Shown here in pieces: positions 36,029 to 48,938 of a stretch of 64,000 nt of DNA. The stretch lies in NCBI GenBank assembly GCA_030077755.1, contig JAQJZZ010000008.1:2790001-2854000 (forward strand), written 5' to 3'. Positions within the stretch are counted from its first letter, which is position 1, and each line of letters starts with the position of its first letter. The notes under the pieces are model-generated. The model was not told the origin of the DNA. It made no database searches and saw nothing but the letters and a program-made list of their open reading frames with translations. Source of the DNA: Filosporella fistucella. Its lineage: Eukaryota; Ascomycota; Leotiomycetes; Helotiales. The position numbers and the translations under genes are program-made.

Positions 36029-38140
36029 CTAGATACCAGAATCATACTGCTTAAATGGATCATTTGGATAGTATGCGCGCCAGTTCTGGCAATTAGGCTC
36101 AATAGAATTGAGATCCATCGCAGCTCCAATCTCACTTCGGCGTTCAAGGTACTGAACACTAAGTCCTTGAGACACGTGCCAGGCGATATGGCAATGGAAG
36201 AGCCATGCACCTGGATTATCTGTCTTGAAGGCAACTACAAGCCATCCTTGGGATTGAACCATTGTGACATCGCGCCTGGTAGGGTTGGAGGATTTGAGGC
36301 TTGCCTGAGCAGCTGCGTTAAAGGTGCCTGCACCGGTTCCTAGGATAACGAAATCATGGCCCTGATAGTTGAATTAGTACTGAATGATGGCAAATACTCA
36401 AAGATACTCACATGTAAATGCATTGGATGCTGTGTCATGTTAGCAAAGTTCCGCATATTGTGAAGGGTGAAGAGGAACATACCGGAACGAAGAAATTGTT
36501 TTGAATCAACCAGAAGCTCCACTACAACCACAATTAGTCTGAGTCGCTAATACATAGAAGCTGCTACTTACGCCATTGTTATTGACCGTAATAAGATTCT
36601 CATTAGCAGGAAAGTTTGCGGTACCGTTTCGGACATATTCCAAGATAGGTGCATCCCAATGTACTCGGATTGCTGAATTATTGACCTGCCAGAAGACACT
36701 TTGTACTCCATTCTCATCTGGGAGAACGTTGATGTTAATTTGCAAGTTATTGGTGGCTGGGACGAAAGAAGAAACTGGGACTGTGCGAGTTACAACGGGT
36801 GTATAGTTTGTAAAATCTGCGCAGTTGGCATCAGTGGGTGGGGTTCCGGTCTTGGTTGGAAGAGCATTTGGAGCGCCAGCATATCGGAAAATGGCAGCTG
36901 GGAATGGATTTGAAGAGTTTCCACAAGCTCCACCTCCTCCGAAGGTGACATTGAACCAGTAGTTACCAACAGGCTTGCTAGCATCAATTGTGACATCATA
37001 TCGTTGACCAACGCCCAAGAATATCTGACTTGTAGTGAAAGAGTTGACTGGGACCAAGTCGGTGGCAATAACAGTAAACTGATGATCTACCATTGACACT
37101 ACGAAGTTGTTTTCTGTGGATGGATTGATGAGACGGAGGCGGTGGCGAAGACCTGGGGTGAGCGTGACATTAGCGTACTTCCCTCCAGGTCCAGCGGGGT
37201 TGATGTTGGTGCCATTGAAAAGAACGTTATCACTGGGAGGTGGTCCCTTGACGGGAAGAGCGTTAAGTTCCAGTTGTACACGGTCAGCTGATCTTAGGTA
37301 ATAGTCTCCAATTGGGAAAACACCAAGATCAACCTCATATGGCAATGAAGCTGGTCCAGCGATCTGAATGGATCCAATAACACCATTTGCATATTGGGTT
37401 GCAAAATGGGAGTGATACCTGCTATATGTCAGATGAATCGATGGATTAAGTGAAAATTCTCACCATGTGGTTCCGTATTGTTCGGCCAAGAAGGTATAAG
37501 TCTTTTGCTTCTGAGGAGGAATTGGGCATTCAGTAACGCCGTTGGCACCATCGGCAATACTGTTATTCAACTGGCGAATTCCGTGCCAATGAATTGATGT
37601 TCTGCCTTGGAGTGAGCGGATGTGAAATACTCCATCACTCCTTAACTTACCCGTTATCACGGAGATGATTGATGACCGTCACTTGAATGGTATCTCCCCA
37701 GTCTAGTCTAGTGTAAGTTATGACTTCAAATTTCGTTCAGAGTGATACATACCTGCAAAGATTGTAGGGCCTTGATGCCTATTGTTAGTATTGAATTTCA
37801 TCTGATATGGCTGCTCGTACCTGGAAATTGATCTGTCACCGTGAAATTAGTAGGTGTTTGAAACTTAGGTCTTTTGAGGGTGTCTCATACTATTGATCAA
37901 CATCGCCTTCTCCTTTACTCGTCCATCTGGGCCAATCCAGTTGTCAACTTCCGTAATGGTGAAGGTGTATGGCCTGACAATCCCCGTGATAGGAACACTG
38001 TTCTCATAGTCCGTTTGGATGGTGTGAGTAGCATCCCAACAAGCACGGTTGGATGGGGTGTTGCAAGTTGGAGCAGCATTTGATACTCCAGCTAGGAGCA
38101 ATAAGGACATGAAGCCCCCAAGAAGAGATGAAGACACCAT
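36029..38140 (-). CDS. Laccase (multicopper oxidase)
   Basis: Secreted phenol oxidase of 568 residues. Nine exons: 38140-37891, 37832-37821, 37770-37753, 37702-37651, 37601-37464, 37418-36572, 36521-36483, 36429-36412 and 36361-36029, all in phase. The signal peptide is MVSSSLLGGFMSLLLLAGVSNA. Copper ligands are complete: HWHG (His115/His117), WYHSH (His159/His161), HPMHLH (453-458) and HCHIAWH (514-520, with Cys515). A Leu lies ten residues after the Cys, at the axial T1 position. The protein ends DSGI, the ascomycete C-terminal plug motif. Length fits ascomycete laccases. Exons of 12, 18, 39 and 18 nt are unusual. A TATA box lies about 120 bp upstream. Likely roles are lignin/phenolic oxidation, detoxification or pigment formation. 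Confidence 0.93.
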
Positions 38141-38257
38141 CTTCGAGAAGCAAATATCAAAAGACAGATAAAGAATGATGAAGGGGCAAACAATAGAAGC
38201 GAAGATGCCGATGAGTGAGTTTGAGAGGATATCGAACTATTCGGGAAACCTTGAGTC

Positions 38258-38265
38258 TTATATAG
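38258..38265 (-). promoter_or_regulatory. TATA box of the laccase gene
   Basis: On the minus strand the sequence reads CTATATAA, about 120 bp upstream of the laccase ATG at 38140. This is a normal TATA position for a strongly regulated fungal gene. The assignment rests on motif and position only. Confidence 0.55.
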
Positions 38266-41200
38266 AAATGATGATATCCCCGCTTTGAGAGAGCCTAGTT
38301 AACGCTGACACCTCTTTCTGTCAAGCCAAGATGGCTATGAGGCGCAAGCCATGATGCTCGTGATGCCTCTTTTGTCTCTTGGTTTTGAAATTCAATAGTT
38401 CAACGCTAAGGAATGGAGGGAATGCCTTCCTTTGGAAGCCATGAGAGTGACACCCTCACGGCAATGACGAAAATCAGAAGATGAGATGATCATGCAAACT
38501 TCAAAGTCATCGCCGCGCCACCCCCCATCATCTTAGATGTCTGTGTTGATTCAATAGCGTAGAGAGCTGCAGGAACCAGGCGATCCTATCAGGCACACCT
38601 CGATTCTTGAATATGGTACCGAGGATGTTGTCCAAAGAATAAAATGTTTGGAGACAGAAGGGACCGCTCGGTGGGCCATAAGGAGAAGGTTGACCCAAAA
38701 ATAATTCAGAAGGGTGTACGTCTCAAGTCACCACGTTTGGTCGAATACGGGGAGGGATGTAGTGAACGAGGAGGCAAAGCTGAAAGGTCTGTGCAATTGA
38801 TCCTGCGCTTCATGTCCTAGAGATCAGATGAAAGGCACATACATTGCAGCTAGACTAAAGCTACAAGTCCTTGCAGTTGAAAGTTTGGTAATCATGTGGG
38901 GAAATGTATCGGTGGTGCCATACAGGGTTATATCTCGTTCTTTGTCTGCACAATTCGGCACAAGAGATGCAGCAGCGAAGACGTGACTGGAGCGCAACGA
39001 GAGTAAGTGTATGATTGTGATTCCATGTTTAGAAACTTCGTTATCCGGCGCTTACTATACGCCGAATATGTCATAAGCAATTGGAGATAAAATGTAATAA
39101 AGCGAGTTATGATTCGCGAAACAAGTACTTCTAGCAGACCCAGAAGTGAGAATTAATGCATCCGAGTTCGGCGCGTATGTTACGAGATAGGAGGAATCAA
39201 TGACTTCATTGGTAGATAGTAATGTTGCGCCTTCATGGATAATGAGACCTATCAGTAGTGTGGACCTGCTGATCCTGAGCGAATGGGTCACTCGATACAA
39301 CTGTATAAACCAGAGCTGTATGTCCCCAGTTGAGAAGATTCGGGATGTTCGGTCATGATTTGGTAGAAATGACAGCGCTGCCTGGTCCCTGTTTGTACAT
39401 GAGATAAGTCTTACACAACATTTAAAAAGGTTGTGCCTCGATGGTGGCGTGTGCTCGCCCGTAAAATATCTGCGCCTCCGATACAGTAAGAAATGGTACA
39501 GCTGAGAGCGCAATCGGCTATACGATATCTGTTAATGCCAGGAATACATCAGATGAGATTTTAAAAAATTGGGATGAAAGATTGGTGTTTAGATCCCGTT
39601 GAAGAAAAGCCAGATCGAGTAGCGGTGAGTCTGACTGATGATTGACTGATGGCGAATCCTAGAGAAACAAGACACGGCAAATGCAGTAATGCAGTTACTG
39701 CTCTCAGGTTGTAGATACTTGGTGGTTGATTCAAGGTGGATGATGGCCGAGCTAGAAGACGGGAGATAGGCAACGGCCCAGACAGTTGGCGTCGATCAAA
39801 CAGGGTGGTAATTATAGGGTCAGCACGGCTTGATATTAAAGATTCCCAAATCAAGCTCACCAGGATTCAAAAACGTGGCAGCAAGGTACTTAGTCAACAT
39901 CAGGAGGCCCACTCAAGACGACAAGAAGTGCGGGTAGCACCGTAGAGGCCCGTGTCGGGAGGAAATGGGGACGTGGGCGCGTGGCACAGCAGGTGAAGAT
40001 ACAAGGGACGGCAAATCCGACCAACATGACCTCTTGTCGGTAGCCTTGAGATGCTCATGAACAAAATATCCCTCCTGAATGGAGAACCAAACTTTATCCT
40101 TGCTGGGCTGCGGTTGTGTTTCCACAGAAGATCTAGCTTGACCCGGGACCCTAAAACTCCGGACCGCCCCTTGCAAAAAACAACCGAACGTGCATATAAC
40201 CTCGCCGATCAATATTGAAGAGAATGGTATTGAGAAGTTGAGATGGGGTCTTCACTAATAGACAAAGAATGCGCGGTAGTCCGTGGGATTCGTCACTAGG
40301 CTTATTCGTCATGGGTTCATGAGAAGCTATCCTTGCGCAAGGTTGACTCTTTCAACAAATGAGCTATGCATTAGAAACTACACGGCAAGATCTGGGAGAT
40401 GGTCTAAAAGGATTTTGAGTCAAAGGCAACACCAATTTGTCTCATTATATGGTAACTTGTTCCATCAATAAGCAAGCTCTATGTCCTTTGCGTAACATAT
40501 GAATTTGGCGAGACTGGAAAAGGGGGAGCTAATGTCTTGATAAGCGAACTCCAAATTCGATGCGTCCACCCTAGCACTTCGACGAAATAGAATGTGTACT
40601 CACCATAGATAGTGTGTGTAGCCAAGAATGTATTCCAGCAATGTAGAGAATCAATTTATGAAGCCTTTTCCATTTGAGATAAGCCGAATGGTGTCTGGAA
40701 GCTATGTCAATTGAAAATGTGAAAATGTGCGCAATTTTGAACTTAGCTACCAGATGTTTCAGACTTCCTCCTTTAGCTTATTAAATCTCGAGTCAGGAGT
40801 CATCCCTCTCACTGCGGTGGCAGGGAACGTATTCTAGTCAATAGCATCTGGCAGCTGGATTCTCGTATGCTTAGGGAATTGGGCAAGCTGTGTTGGTAAT
40901 ATATACGCTATGGTATTCTACCCCATATGTATGCCATAAACCAATATCTGAACATGTAATGAGGGCTGAAGAACATGAAATTCAGATAAGGGTGTGTTGG
41001 TCATGTAAGGCACGATCGATATGGATACATACTGTTGGAGCCAGATTCCTGGAGACAGCGCAAGATCTGAAGATATCTGTGCATATGAATGCAGAATAGA
41101 GATCCCATCACACTTTCTGTAGACGTCAGGTACGATGCATGTATCTAGGGATTGTATGTGCTGGGTTGCTCGTACCTGCAGTCTTGATGTCAAACATGTA

Positions 41201-43316
41201 TAACAGTGGTCTGTTCCAGAAGGGACAGAACCAGCTTCAAATATTTAAGTTGTATATTGAAATTTGGGGAGATTCTTGAGAGCCCTGGCCAGAACTGTGT
41301 TTAGGTAAATAAGAGCGAAGTTTCAAGAAAATTGGATGCTCTAGATGTTTTAGATTCTCATGATCGTGAAAAGTAAATCAGATATACATATATCGTTTAG
41401 TCTTTGGGAGGCAAATGTGGGAGCCGCAACATCATTTCCGATACCCAACATGCTTACAAACTTGCAGTCCAGATATGGAGAGTCCGTAGCATCTCCTAAG
41501 ATAAATAGTCTCACGGTTCTCTCAATTTTGTAAAAGGATATGTTGAAGTTTATGTTCAGAGCAATTTTAGTCCGAAGCATCAACTTCACTCGAACTACCT
41601 GCAGCTACATGATGTGTCAATTCTACATTCTTCCAGTCATCATAAAACTTTCTTCTTATCAATCTAACCCGTCAAAATCCACAAGTTGTTACATTTAAGT
41701 CTTTGTCTTTGAATGCTAACTAGGTTGCGGAACGAGAAACGTAAACGAGAACTATAGCCCATTTGCAACTTCAGCAGGCACAACTTTAACGCTCTATCTT
41801 CACTTATCCATTGGCAACATTGATACGAATCTTATCATCAAACATTAGATATTTAGGACGGCCTTTCCTGACGCTGCCTATTACGAAACACCTCCCGGAA
41901 TCTTCAAGCTTTCGAGCAGAATTACAGGTCGCTCAATCCAAGAACGCGTTACGACGCATCAATATTTTGATCAAGACACCCTCTGAATCCCCAAACCCCC
42001 GAAGAAAATAGTTCTGAACTCACCGTCCAATAACGATCATCAACGCACTTGGCAACAATCTGACAAATTTGCTGACTCCCAGCCTGCCACAGCAAAATAG
42101 TGGCGTCAACCGAATGCGAAACCCCAATAACACAGCCCATTAACACGAGAGGCACAACACCAAACCAAAACCCAAACCCAACTCCCACTTTGACCCCCGA
42201 GTATCAAAACCCAAGGTCTCTCTCACTGTCGTCAACGTTACATCAAACAATTAAATACAGATTTCCGACCCGTACAGCTGGGTTTTAATACGGACAAAAT
42301 ACCACCTAAAGCTGACTACCGAGATTAATTCCCGGGGCTTGGAAAATCCTACTTGTATGTGTCACCATACAAATTGGGTTTCTCCCTCGTCAGAAGCTTC
42401 CTTCGAATACGATGACAGGGCCTCCGGGGAACGGAACCATCTCCCTCTCAATCTCAGCAAGGCTGAAGCGCGCCCCAAGTTCCCAGCTGCCTTACCCTTG
42501 AGATGCTCCACCCAACACTAAATCATGAACACTTCTCCCTCCCCACTCCGAGGACCAGATACGAACTCTCTCCTGAAAACTAAAATCATTATACGAAAAT
42601 TACAAAGCACACTCCAGTCCCCTCCATCCGCACATCCCGTCTTCATTGCCGTCTTCTTGTAAAATTGAAATAGCATTTTATGCATCTGCATCAGCATCAG
42701 CACCCATTCCAGCAGCCCAACCTCGAGGACCGTTCGCGCCCCCACCCTCATCCAACCTTGTTCTTCAATATTGTGCGGCATTTGTACAAAGTACGAAGTA
42801 CAGAGTAGTAGGTACAGATGGGCTGATGCTTTGCAGCAGGTGGAACGAGCGTTTTTGTTAGCACCTGCAGCGCTTTGTAATAGCCTAAATGCGTCAGCTC
42901 CCGCGGGTCTACCGTATTTTGAAGACTGGTGGGGTGGATTGGGATTGGTGCGTGAGAGAGGGGAGGAGATGGTCATCTGAAGTTGAGATAGGATGGGCTA
43001 TGACATGGGAAGGGGGAGGAAGGTGTTGTGGTTGTTAGGCTTGGAGTTGCTTCGTTTGATTGATGGGTGCGTGATACTGATCGCATGTTACTTGAGTCGA
43101 GTTGAAAGATTGGTTTTGCGTAAATGTAAGCAGACTTAAAGTGGTTGGAACAGACGATTTCTAAGTTAAAACTTGGTCTAATTCTCAAATCTCAGCTCCT
43201 TGTTGTTTTGTTAACCAAAGATTGCCATCCCTTCCCTCGGTTTTTCGAAAACTTTCTTTTGTACTATCACATCGGCAAATAAGCCCTTTAATTCATGCGT
43301 AAAGACAACAATAAAC
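38266..43316. other. About 5 kb gene desert
   Basis: The left part should hold the laccase promoter. The rest contains only short frames on both strands (for example near 39055-39513, 39913-40212 and 41949-42188), with no recognised domain, signal peptide or convincing splice structure. No RNA gene or transposase recognised. Confidence 0.4.
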
Positions 43317-43317
43317 A

Positions 43318-43890
43318 TTCATTTTCATGAGTAGTAGTACTCTCACACGTGGTTCAATACTCTCAAGTTTTAGTTTCATATATTCTTGAAAACCTATTAG
43401 AACTCTTCCCAAGAATCTCCATATTCGCCTTACAAGTGCCTACAAGATATAATACTCGAATTATCTCACATTAGTACTAGAAGTCCTTCTACATCATGTT
43501 TATAATTATTATGTTACTTTCCAACATCCTACTTTTCAACTTCAGCTTCAGATCTTCGACGACTATTCTTTAATTCAATTCTTCTTTTCAAACTTTCTAT
43601 ATCTGTAAACACAACATCAAACCGTCATTCTCATGAGTAGTAGTATTCTCATACATAGTTTGATACTCTCAACTTTTGAGTCTTGTATATTTTAAACATA
43701 CTTATAGAACTCTCTCAAGAATCTTCTTGTTCGCCTCACAATTCCCTACAGAATGAAAACTTAAAGTATTTCACATCCGCACTACAAGTACTTCCACACC
43801 ATGTTCATAATCAAGGCATTAGATTACTTTCCAACCTCCCACTATCCCAAAATTTAACTTCAGATCTTCAATAATTCTTCTTGGGCATCA
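43318..43890. repeat. Diverged tandem duplication, unit about 0.3 kb
   Basis: Two successive units share many words in the same order. Unit 1 starts TTTTCATGAGTAGTAGTACT near 43322; unit 2 starts TCTCATGAGTAGTAGTATTC near 43630. Both continue with a CTCTCAA block, an AGAACTCT...AAGAATCT block, a TTCGCCT block, a TACAAG block, an ACATCATGTT/CACCATGTTC block, TTACTTTCCAAC and CTTCAG...ATCTTC. The period is about 305 bp. The region is A+T-rich with no coding frame. Confidence 0.7.
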
Positions 43891-44478
43891 CCTTTTATTG
43901 CAAAGGTTGTATTCTTGTATCTCAATATCTATGCAACTCATATGCTCGTCAGTCAGAGACAGCACTATACATCCATTGAATTTTCTTTTCAAACCTTATT
44001 CCCATCTAAACTTCCTGCAAAATTCCGTTCTTGAATCCCTGAAGGAAGACTCATTCTCCCTCCTTATTAAACCAAAGTGAGTTCACAGACTATCATCTCA
44101 CCTTCTTCAACCTCCCACTTCAAATATTCAGAACCCTAACATGTGTTCCCATTCCACAAAACCATAACTTGATCAAATTCATACAATTCGATATTCAGCA
44201 AGCCAAGTGCGTGTACAAAAGTTATCTATTTCATCTCTTGGTACACGAATGCTTTTCAACACTTTTACTTGCCACTTCATATTATAGGCATTACAATAAT
44301 GGTTAATATATGATAACCAGTAGTAAGACAATGCCAACTCTCTTTCCCTCGAACAGAATAGAGAGTTTACGATAACGAGGCCATCCACTGATGGGAAACT
44401 AATACCACCAGTGGAAACGATATAATATCTTTCAAACATTGCTTATACCTCTTAAAACACCATCACCCTCCCTACCAC
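43891..44478. other. Intergenic region downstream of the HRI1-family gene
   Basis: A+T-rich and without a supported gene. It includes the probable 3' UTR of the minus-strand gene ending at 44479. Confidence 0.35.
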
Positions 44479-45307
44479 CTACCAACTAAAACTCTCAACA
44501 CAAACCCACTCCCCGCCCTCTCCTTTAACTTTCTCTCCCTCCCTAACCTCCCCTCCCTCAAACAAAGCCTCCGGAACACCCGTCTCCCCAACTCCAACTA
44601 CCAATTTCCATTCCTTTCCAGCCCACTTCCACCTCCCAACACAAACCACCTCTCCCCTCCTAACAACAGCCTGTATCCACCCCCCAATCCTAACCACCAT
44701 TCCCCTCCCCTCCCCTTCCATCTTGTAACACCAACTCCTCCTCCCCCTCTCCCCTTCAATCACCTCCACACTCTCATCAACCCAACATTCCTCATACCTC
44801 TCTACCACGCCCTTATCCGGGTTCTCCATAGCCCCATATTCCATCGTTTCCCCATTAGATTGAGGATACATATCGCCTTCATCTTGTACTTCGTCCGTCG
44901 TTTTACTATCGATCCAATGCGTCCAGATTGTGTGCGCGGGGGTGGAAGACGTTGCTGAGGTGGAGGAAGATGTACCTGCGAAACCCCATTCGAGGCCCGA
45001 GGGGGGGAGGAGAGGAGAGGAAGAGGAGGGGTGAGGGAGGTAGATGCGGATATCGACGAAGTTTTTGGCAGCGGTTGTGAGGACTAGTGTGCTGAGTTGC
45101 GTAAGCTGCTGTCTTTCAGGTCGGCGTAGAGTATCGTTAAGAGAGGGGAGAAAGAGGGGGAGGATAGAGGGAAATCGTACTCTGTGTTTTCACCTGCGGG
45201 GTCGTCCTGGGTGTTTTGTTAATTGGGGGAGAGAAGAGGTTGGTTGGAAGACGTACACCCCATTTTATGTACTTTCGTACAGAGATATAAGGTTGAGAAC
45301 CGCCCAT
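44479..45307 (-). CDS. HRI1-family protein
   Basis: Conserved fungal protein of 236 residues. In yeast, Hri1 associates with the Sec translocon area, but its biochemical role is unclear. Exons are 45307-45257, 45206-45181 and 45112-44479. Exon 1 gives SVRKYIKWG, the 26-nt exon 2 gives DDPAGENTE, and exon 3 begins QQLTQLSTLVLTT followed by NFVDIRIY and LEWGFAG. Together these form the N-terminal family pattern (basic ISVR...W, then STLVLT...FVDIR). Later blocks are IWTHWIDSKT, DEGDMYPQSNGETMEYGAM, YEECWVDE and MVVRIGGWIQAVV. Length is close to yeast Hri1 (244). Retaining the second intron would break the frame. Confidence 0.8.
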
Positions 45308-45717
45308 ATTCGCAGATAGTTGTGTAGGAAGAGAGAGAAGCAAGAGTGGAGGGGTAAAAGTGAAGTTGAAAATTAGCTCTTATCGCATCCTTATCAGTGT
45401 CAGCAGAGAGATTTAGAATATGAACAATTTATAGAACGCTTCAAAGTTTTGGGAGCTATAGAAAATATTGAATTGCAGAGAAGTATATATATTTAGTGTA
45501 AATATAGGTAACTTTGAAATGGTATAACAACCTGGTATCGATATATAATACAAGAAGTGGAGACGAGACCACAAGTTAAGAACCCATCAAGACATTAATC
45601 CAGAGCCAAAGAACACAGACACGACTTCCCATCGTAAGAAATACCCCAAAAGCATAACTTCATGTGTCCAAATTACGCCCGAGAAGAAAGCGCTAAAATG
45701 CCTGACAGCAATTCCCT

Positions 45718-46762
45718 CTACTTCATCTCTTTCTCCCTCAACTCAGCTCCAGAAGCTCTATACCAAACATCACCTCCCCATCTCATCATCCTCTCCACAG
45801 CAGCTGTAGGTGTAAGAGCCGGTCGAACATCGAGGTAGAAAACAGGTTCGCCATTTGGATCATCAGGACCAGAGTAGTAATCAATAACATATCTAACTTC
45901 CTTCTTCTGCCCAGCATATTCTCTTTGAACGAACCAATCGTGGCGATCAAATGGCGGTTCAGTACTGCCAGAATTAGTTTTCTTCGCCTTTAAATCATTT
46001 GAAAACAGAGATACGTACGCAAAAGCAGTAGGATATATCCACCCCATAACCTGAATCATGGCAGCCTTTGGAGTCATCTCCTTCGGTCTTCCCATAAACC
46101 TAATCAATTTAGGCTGGGAGACGACATCCTCATTGGCACCAACATCCATATTGGCACCAGCCATTGAACCCTGTTCTCCCCTCCTACACATCTCCCATCC
46201 TCTTTTCAAACCAGCTCCGAATCTCCTCTCCCATTCGACGATTTCGGCCCAGGCACCCTCGTTCAGGAAATTGTGTACAGAGACCATACTTTCTACTGCT
46301 GTAGCATCTGTATCTGTATACCCTTTGCGTAACAAAGCGTTGTACATTTGTTGTGGAGAAGGATATTCCCAATTTCCTTCGCCGCTGCCTTTAGGAATTG
46401 TAGATGGTTCCCTCTCAGTTGGGAGAGCGACGACTTGGTTATCAGCGCGGTCTTGAGAGAGGTCGGAGAACATGTAGTTTAGAGGATTATATTTGGAGTA
46501 TTTGGAGGGAGAGGCGGTTGTAGAGAGGTCGGCTGGTGTGTAAGGGCAGGCGGATTCTGCTGGTGGTGTAGCGGGTTTAGCAACAAGTGTGCTGTTGTGC
46601 ATTGGACATGATGGCTGTAAAGAATTAGCACAGCATTCATGCTTCGGAGAGGGAGAGAGTGAGGCATACAGGAGGAGAGGCGTTGCTATCTCTAGGCATA
46701 GGATGAGGAGCACTTCTTGCATTGACGACTGATACGTCAGTATCTGCCCAGAACCAACCCAT
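45718..46762 (-). CDS. CYC3: Cytochrome c heme lyase (holocytochrome c synthase)
   Basis: Mitochondrial intermembrane-space enzyme that attaches haem covalently to apocytochrome c. Exons 46762-46670, 46614-46019 and 45964-45718 give 311 residues. The start MGWFWADTD is the family's hallmark and needs the first exon. Two CP haem-regulatory motifs lie at 34-35 (SCPMH) and 54-55 (ACPYT). Conserved blocks are [81 protein letters not shown] and FYLDVRPAL. Between WE and QPKL there is a ~40-residue Gly/Met-rich insertion relative to yeast. Intron 2 is 54 nt, so its retention would stay in frame. Confidence 0.93.
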
Positions 46763-48938
46763 AGCTGCGATTGAAAAGAAGGATAATTAGGTAGTATTAA
46801 GAAGTGTGCAGAATAGACAGAACAAGAAATTCTGACACGTAACGAGGTTCGCAGAGGGAAAACACAAATGTTCGTGATGATAAAGAGAACAAGAAGTTGG
46901 ACGGAGGCGATTGCGATGCGATGATTGCATGTCAGGCCAGAAAATACAATCCGATTCTGCCAATTGGCTCCGGCTGTTTCCGGCTCACCGAGAAATTCCT
47001 AATGACCCCTTTACCATTTACGGTTAGGATGCGAAAAACTTCTAGAAGAAGAGCTAGAAAATTGACAGATGGATATTGACTGTTTAATTTTATCTTGTCG
47101 TCATCAAATAAATGAGTATGGGAGTTCGACAATTCTATATCAGTTTTGAATGTGCTCTTCGTGGTGTACTTATTTTTTTTATAGCTTGCTGAGTAGCTAG
47201 CTATATCATTCCCGTCTCGGCTTGAATCTTCTTTTCGTGTTCTTGAAGCTTGAAAATACACGCGTTGAAATGCTTTGCAGGTGCATTGTCTTTGCTCTAC
47301 CCAATACTTAGTCAAATGAAGCTATTCCATATTAATTGAACGTGGGAGAGCACACCCTGTCACATGACCCTCTTATCTTCAACACTCAGCATCAAGCAGA
47401 ATCATTCCCCATCATCAATAACTTCAACCTCCCAATCTCTCCAAACCCGTCTCCTTTTCACAATCCCACTTTTCTATTCTCCTTTATACATCCACTTTAC
47501 TTCTCCTCCATAATCTCAACCCTCCAAGCCCTACCCACACAACACAACGCCCAAAAATGCATCCATCCCCCTTTTCTACCGCCTCTTCTTCCTTTCCATC
47601 CCCCCTCTAATCTGTCTCTCCCACATCTATCTCTATTCTTCTCTCAATAAAATTCCTCAAAAACTGAACTCCATCTCTTTTCCACCCATCTTCTTCCTCC
47701 CCCCAACACTCATACTCAAACCTAACATCCCACCTCCTCCCCCTCATTCCCATCCCCTTGTATCCTTTCCTTCAACTCGGTCTCCTCCCAGCTTCCAAGA
47801 CTCCATTACCACAGAAGTAAAGATCTGAAGAGACTCTGCTAGGATTCTGAGCAACGATTTTGGATTCTTATGGGGATGGGGTGGGCGTGTAATCGGAGGT
47901 TTGAAGGCTGGGAGAGGGGAGATTGGGGGGATGTGGCGGTTTTAGGAGTGGTAGGGGGATTAGAGGGATTAGGGGGGTTTGGAGTGGGAGATAAGAAGGG
48001 ATTGGAGGTTATGTTAAAAGGATAGAGTGTTTTCTTAGGGGGAATAGGATTTGGAATGGGTTGGAGTTAATTCACTGGTGGCTAGGTAAGGATTAAAACA
48101 GCAAGGGAAGGGGGACGGTATTGAAATTGGAGAGTGTACAAGAGGGATAAGAGATGAGGGATTGGGAAGTACCAGGATTTTGGGAGTGATGGGGGGGATT
48201 AGGAGGTGGTTTTTGATGGGTTTGGGTGTAGAGGGAAGATGGAGGGTTGGATGGGAGTTTATATTGAGACGATACTGACTAGGGTTTAGAAAGGGTTGGA
48301 GTAAGTGCTCTATATTGGTGCACTAGTAAGTAAGGTTAGACAGGCAGGGAGAGAGGTGTTATAATCACGCTTTAAGAGCAGACTAAGAAGGGAGAGAAAA
48401 AAGGACGGCCTCCACGGCAGTGGCCCCCGGAAGGCCAGCGGAGCGTCATTTAGGGCCCTGGAAATGCGATGATGAGCTAGAGATATGAGAAATAAGATGT
48501 AAGTAGTTCTAAAGCTGAAGCGGAAGCGGTATTTCGCTGCTTAGATTTGAAGATAGGCTTCCTTTGAGATTTAGAAAGCTGATTGTACTGTTCATGAATC
48601 AAATCTCGATAAGATATTTGAAGCAGGAAGTGACTAATCGAAAACATATCACTTTTAAGACAGAGGTAAAGTATGGAGAAGAGAATTCAATTAGATAAGT
48701 AACTATCACCGATAGCTAGCTATATCATTTCTCCCTCCATGTAATGTAATGTAAACGGCAAGCCTGCCTACCCCTATCACCGAATCCCCCACCCAGCGAA
48801 AGCCATCGCAACCCCCCCTAGAAAGAGAGGAAGTGTCATATCAAATCAACGCAACGCAAAACTATCATACCCTCCAGCTCTAGTCTATCAACATGCAATA
48901 GAAGAAGACATTATGGAGCAATAGTGTGATTTGGGCAT
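46763..48938. other. Gene-free region with strand-composition switch
   Basis: About 2.2 kb. From about 47380 to 47830 the plus strand is strongly pyrimidine-rich; from about 47870 to 48260 it is strongly purine-rich. Frames inside are low-complexity artefacts. No gene, tRNA or transposon end recognised. Confidence 0.45.
47954..47989 (+). other. G-run cluster with quadruplex potential
   Basis: Four runs of three or more G (GGGGG, GGG, GGGGGG, GGG) separated by short A/T-rich loops lie in a purine-rich stretch. The pattern fits a G-quadruplex-forming sequence; there is no evidence of function. Confidence 0.4.

Noticed and set aside
36340..36531. Frame MVVVELLVDSKQF crossing the laccase 3' introns
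   Set aside because: Reading TGG at 36521 in phase 0 gives WSFWLIQNNFFVP, which fits laccase, whereas this frame runs through introns.
47336..47650. 104-codon plus-strand frame
   Set aside because: Low-complexity Pro/Ser/Phe translation of a pyrimidine-rich tract.
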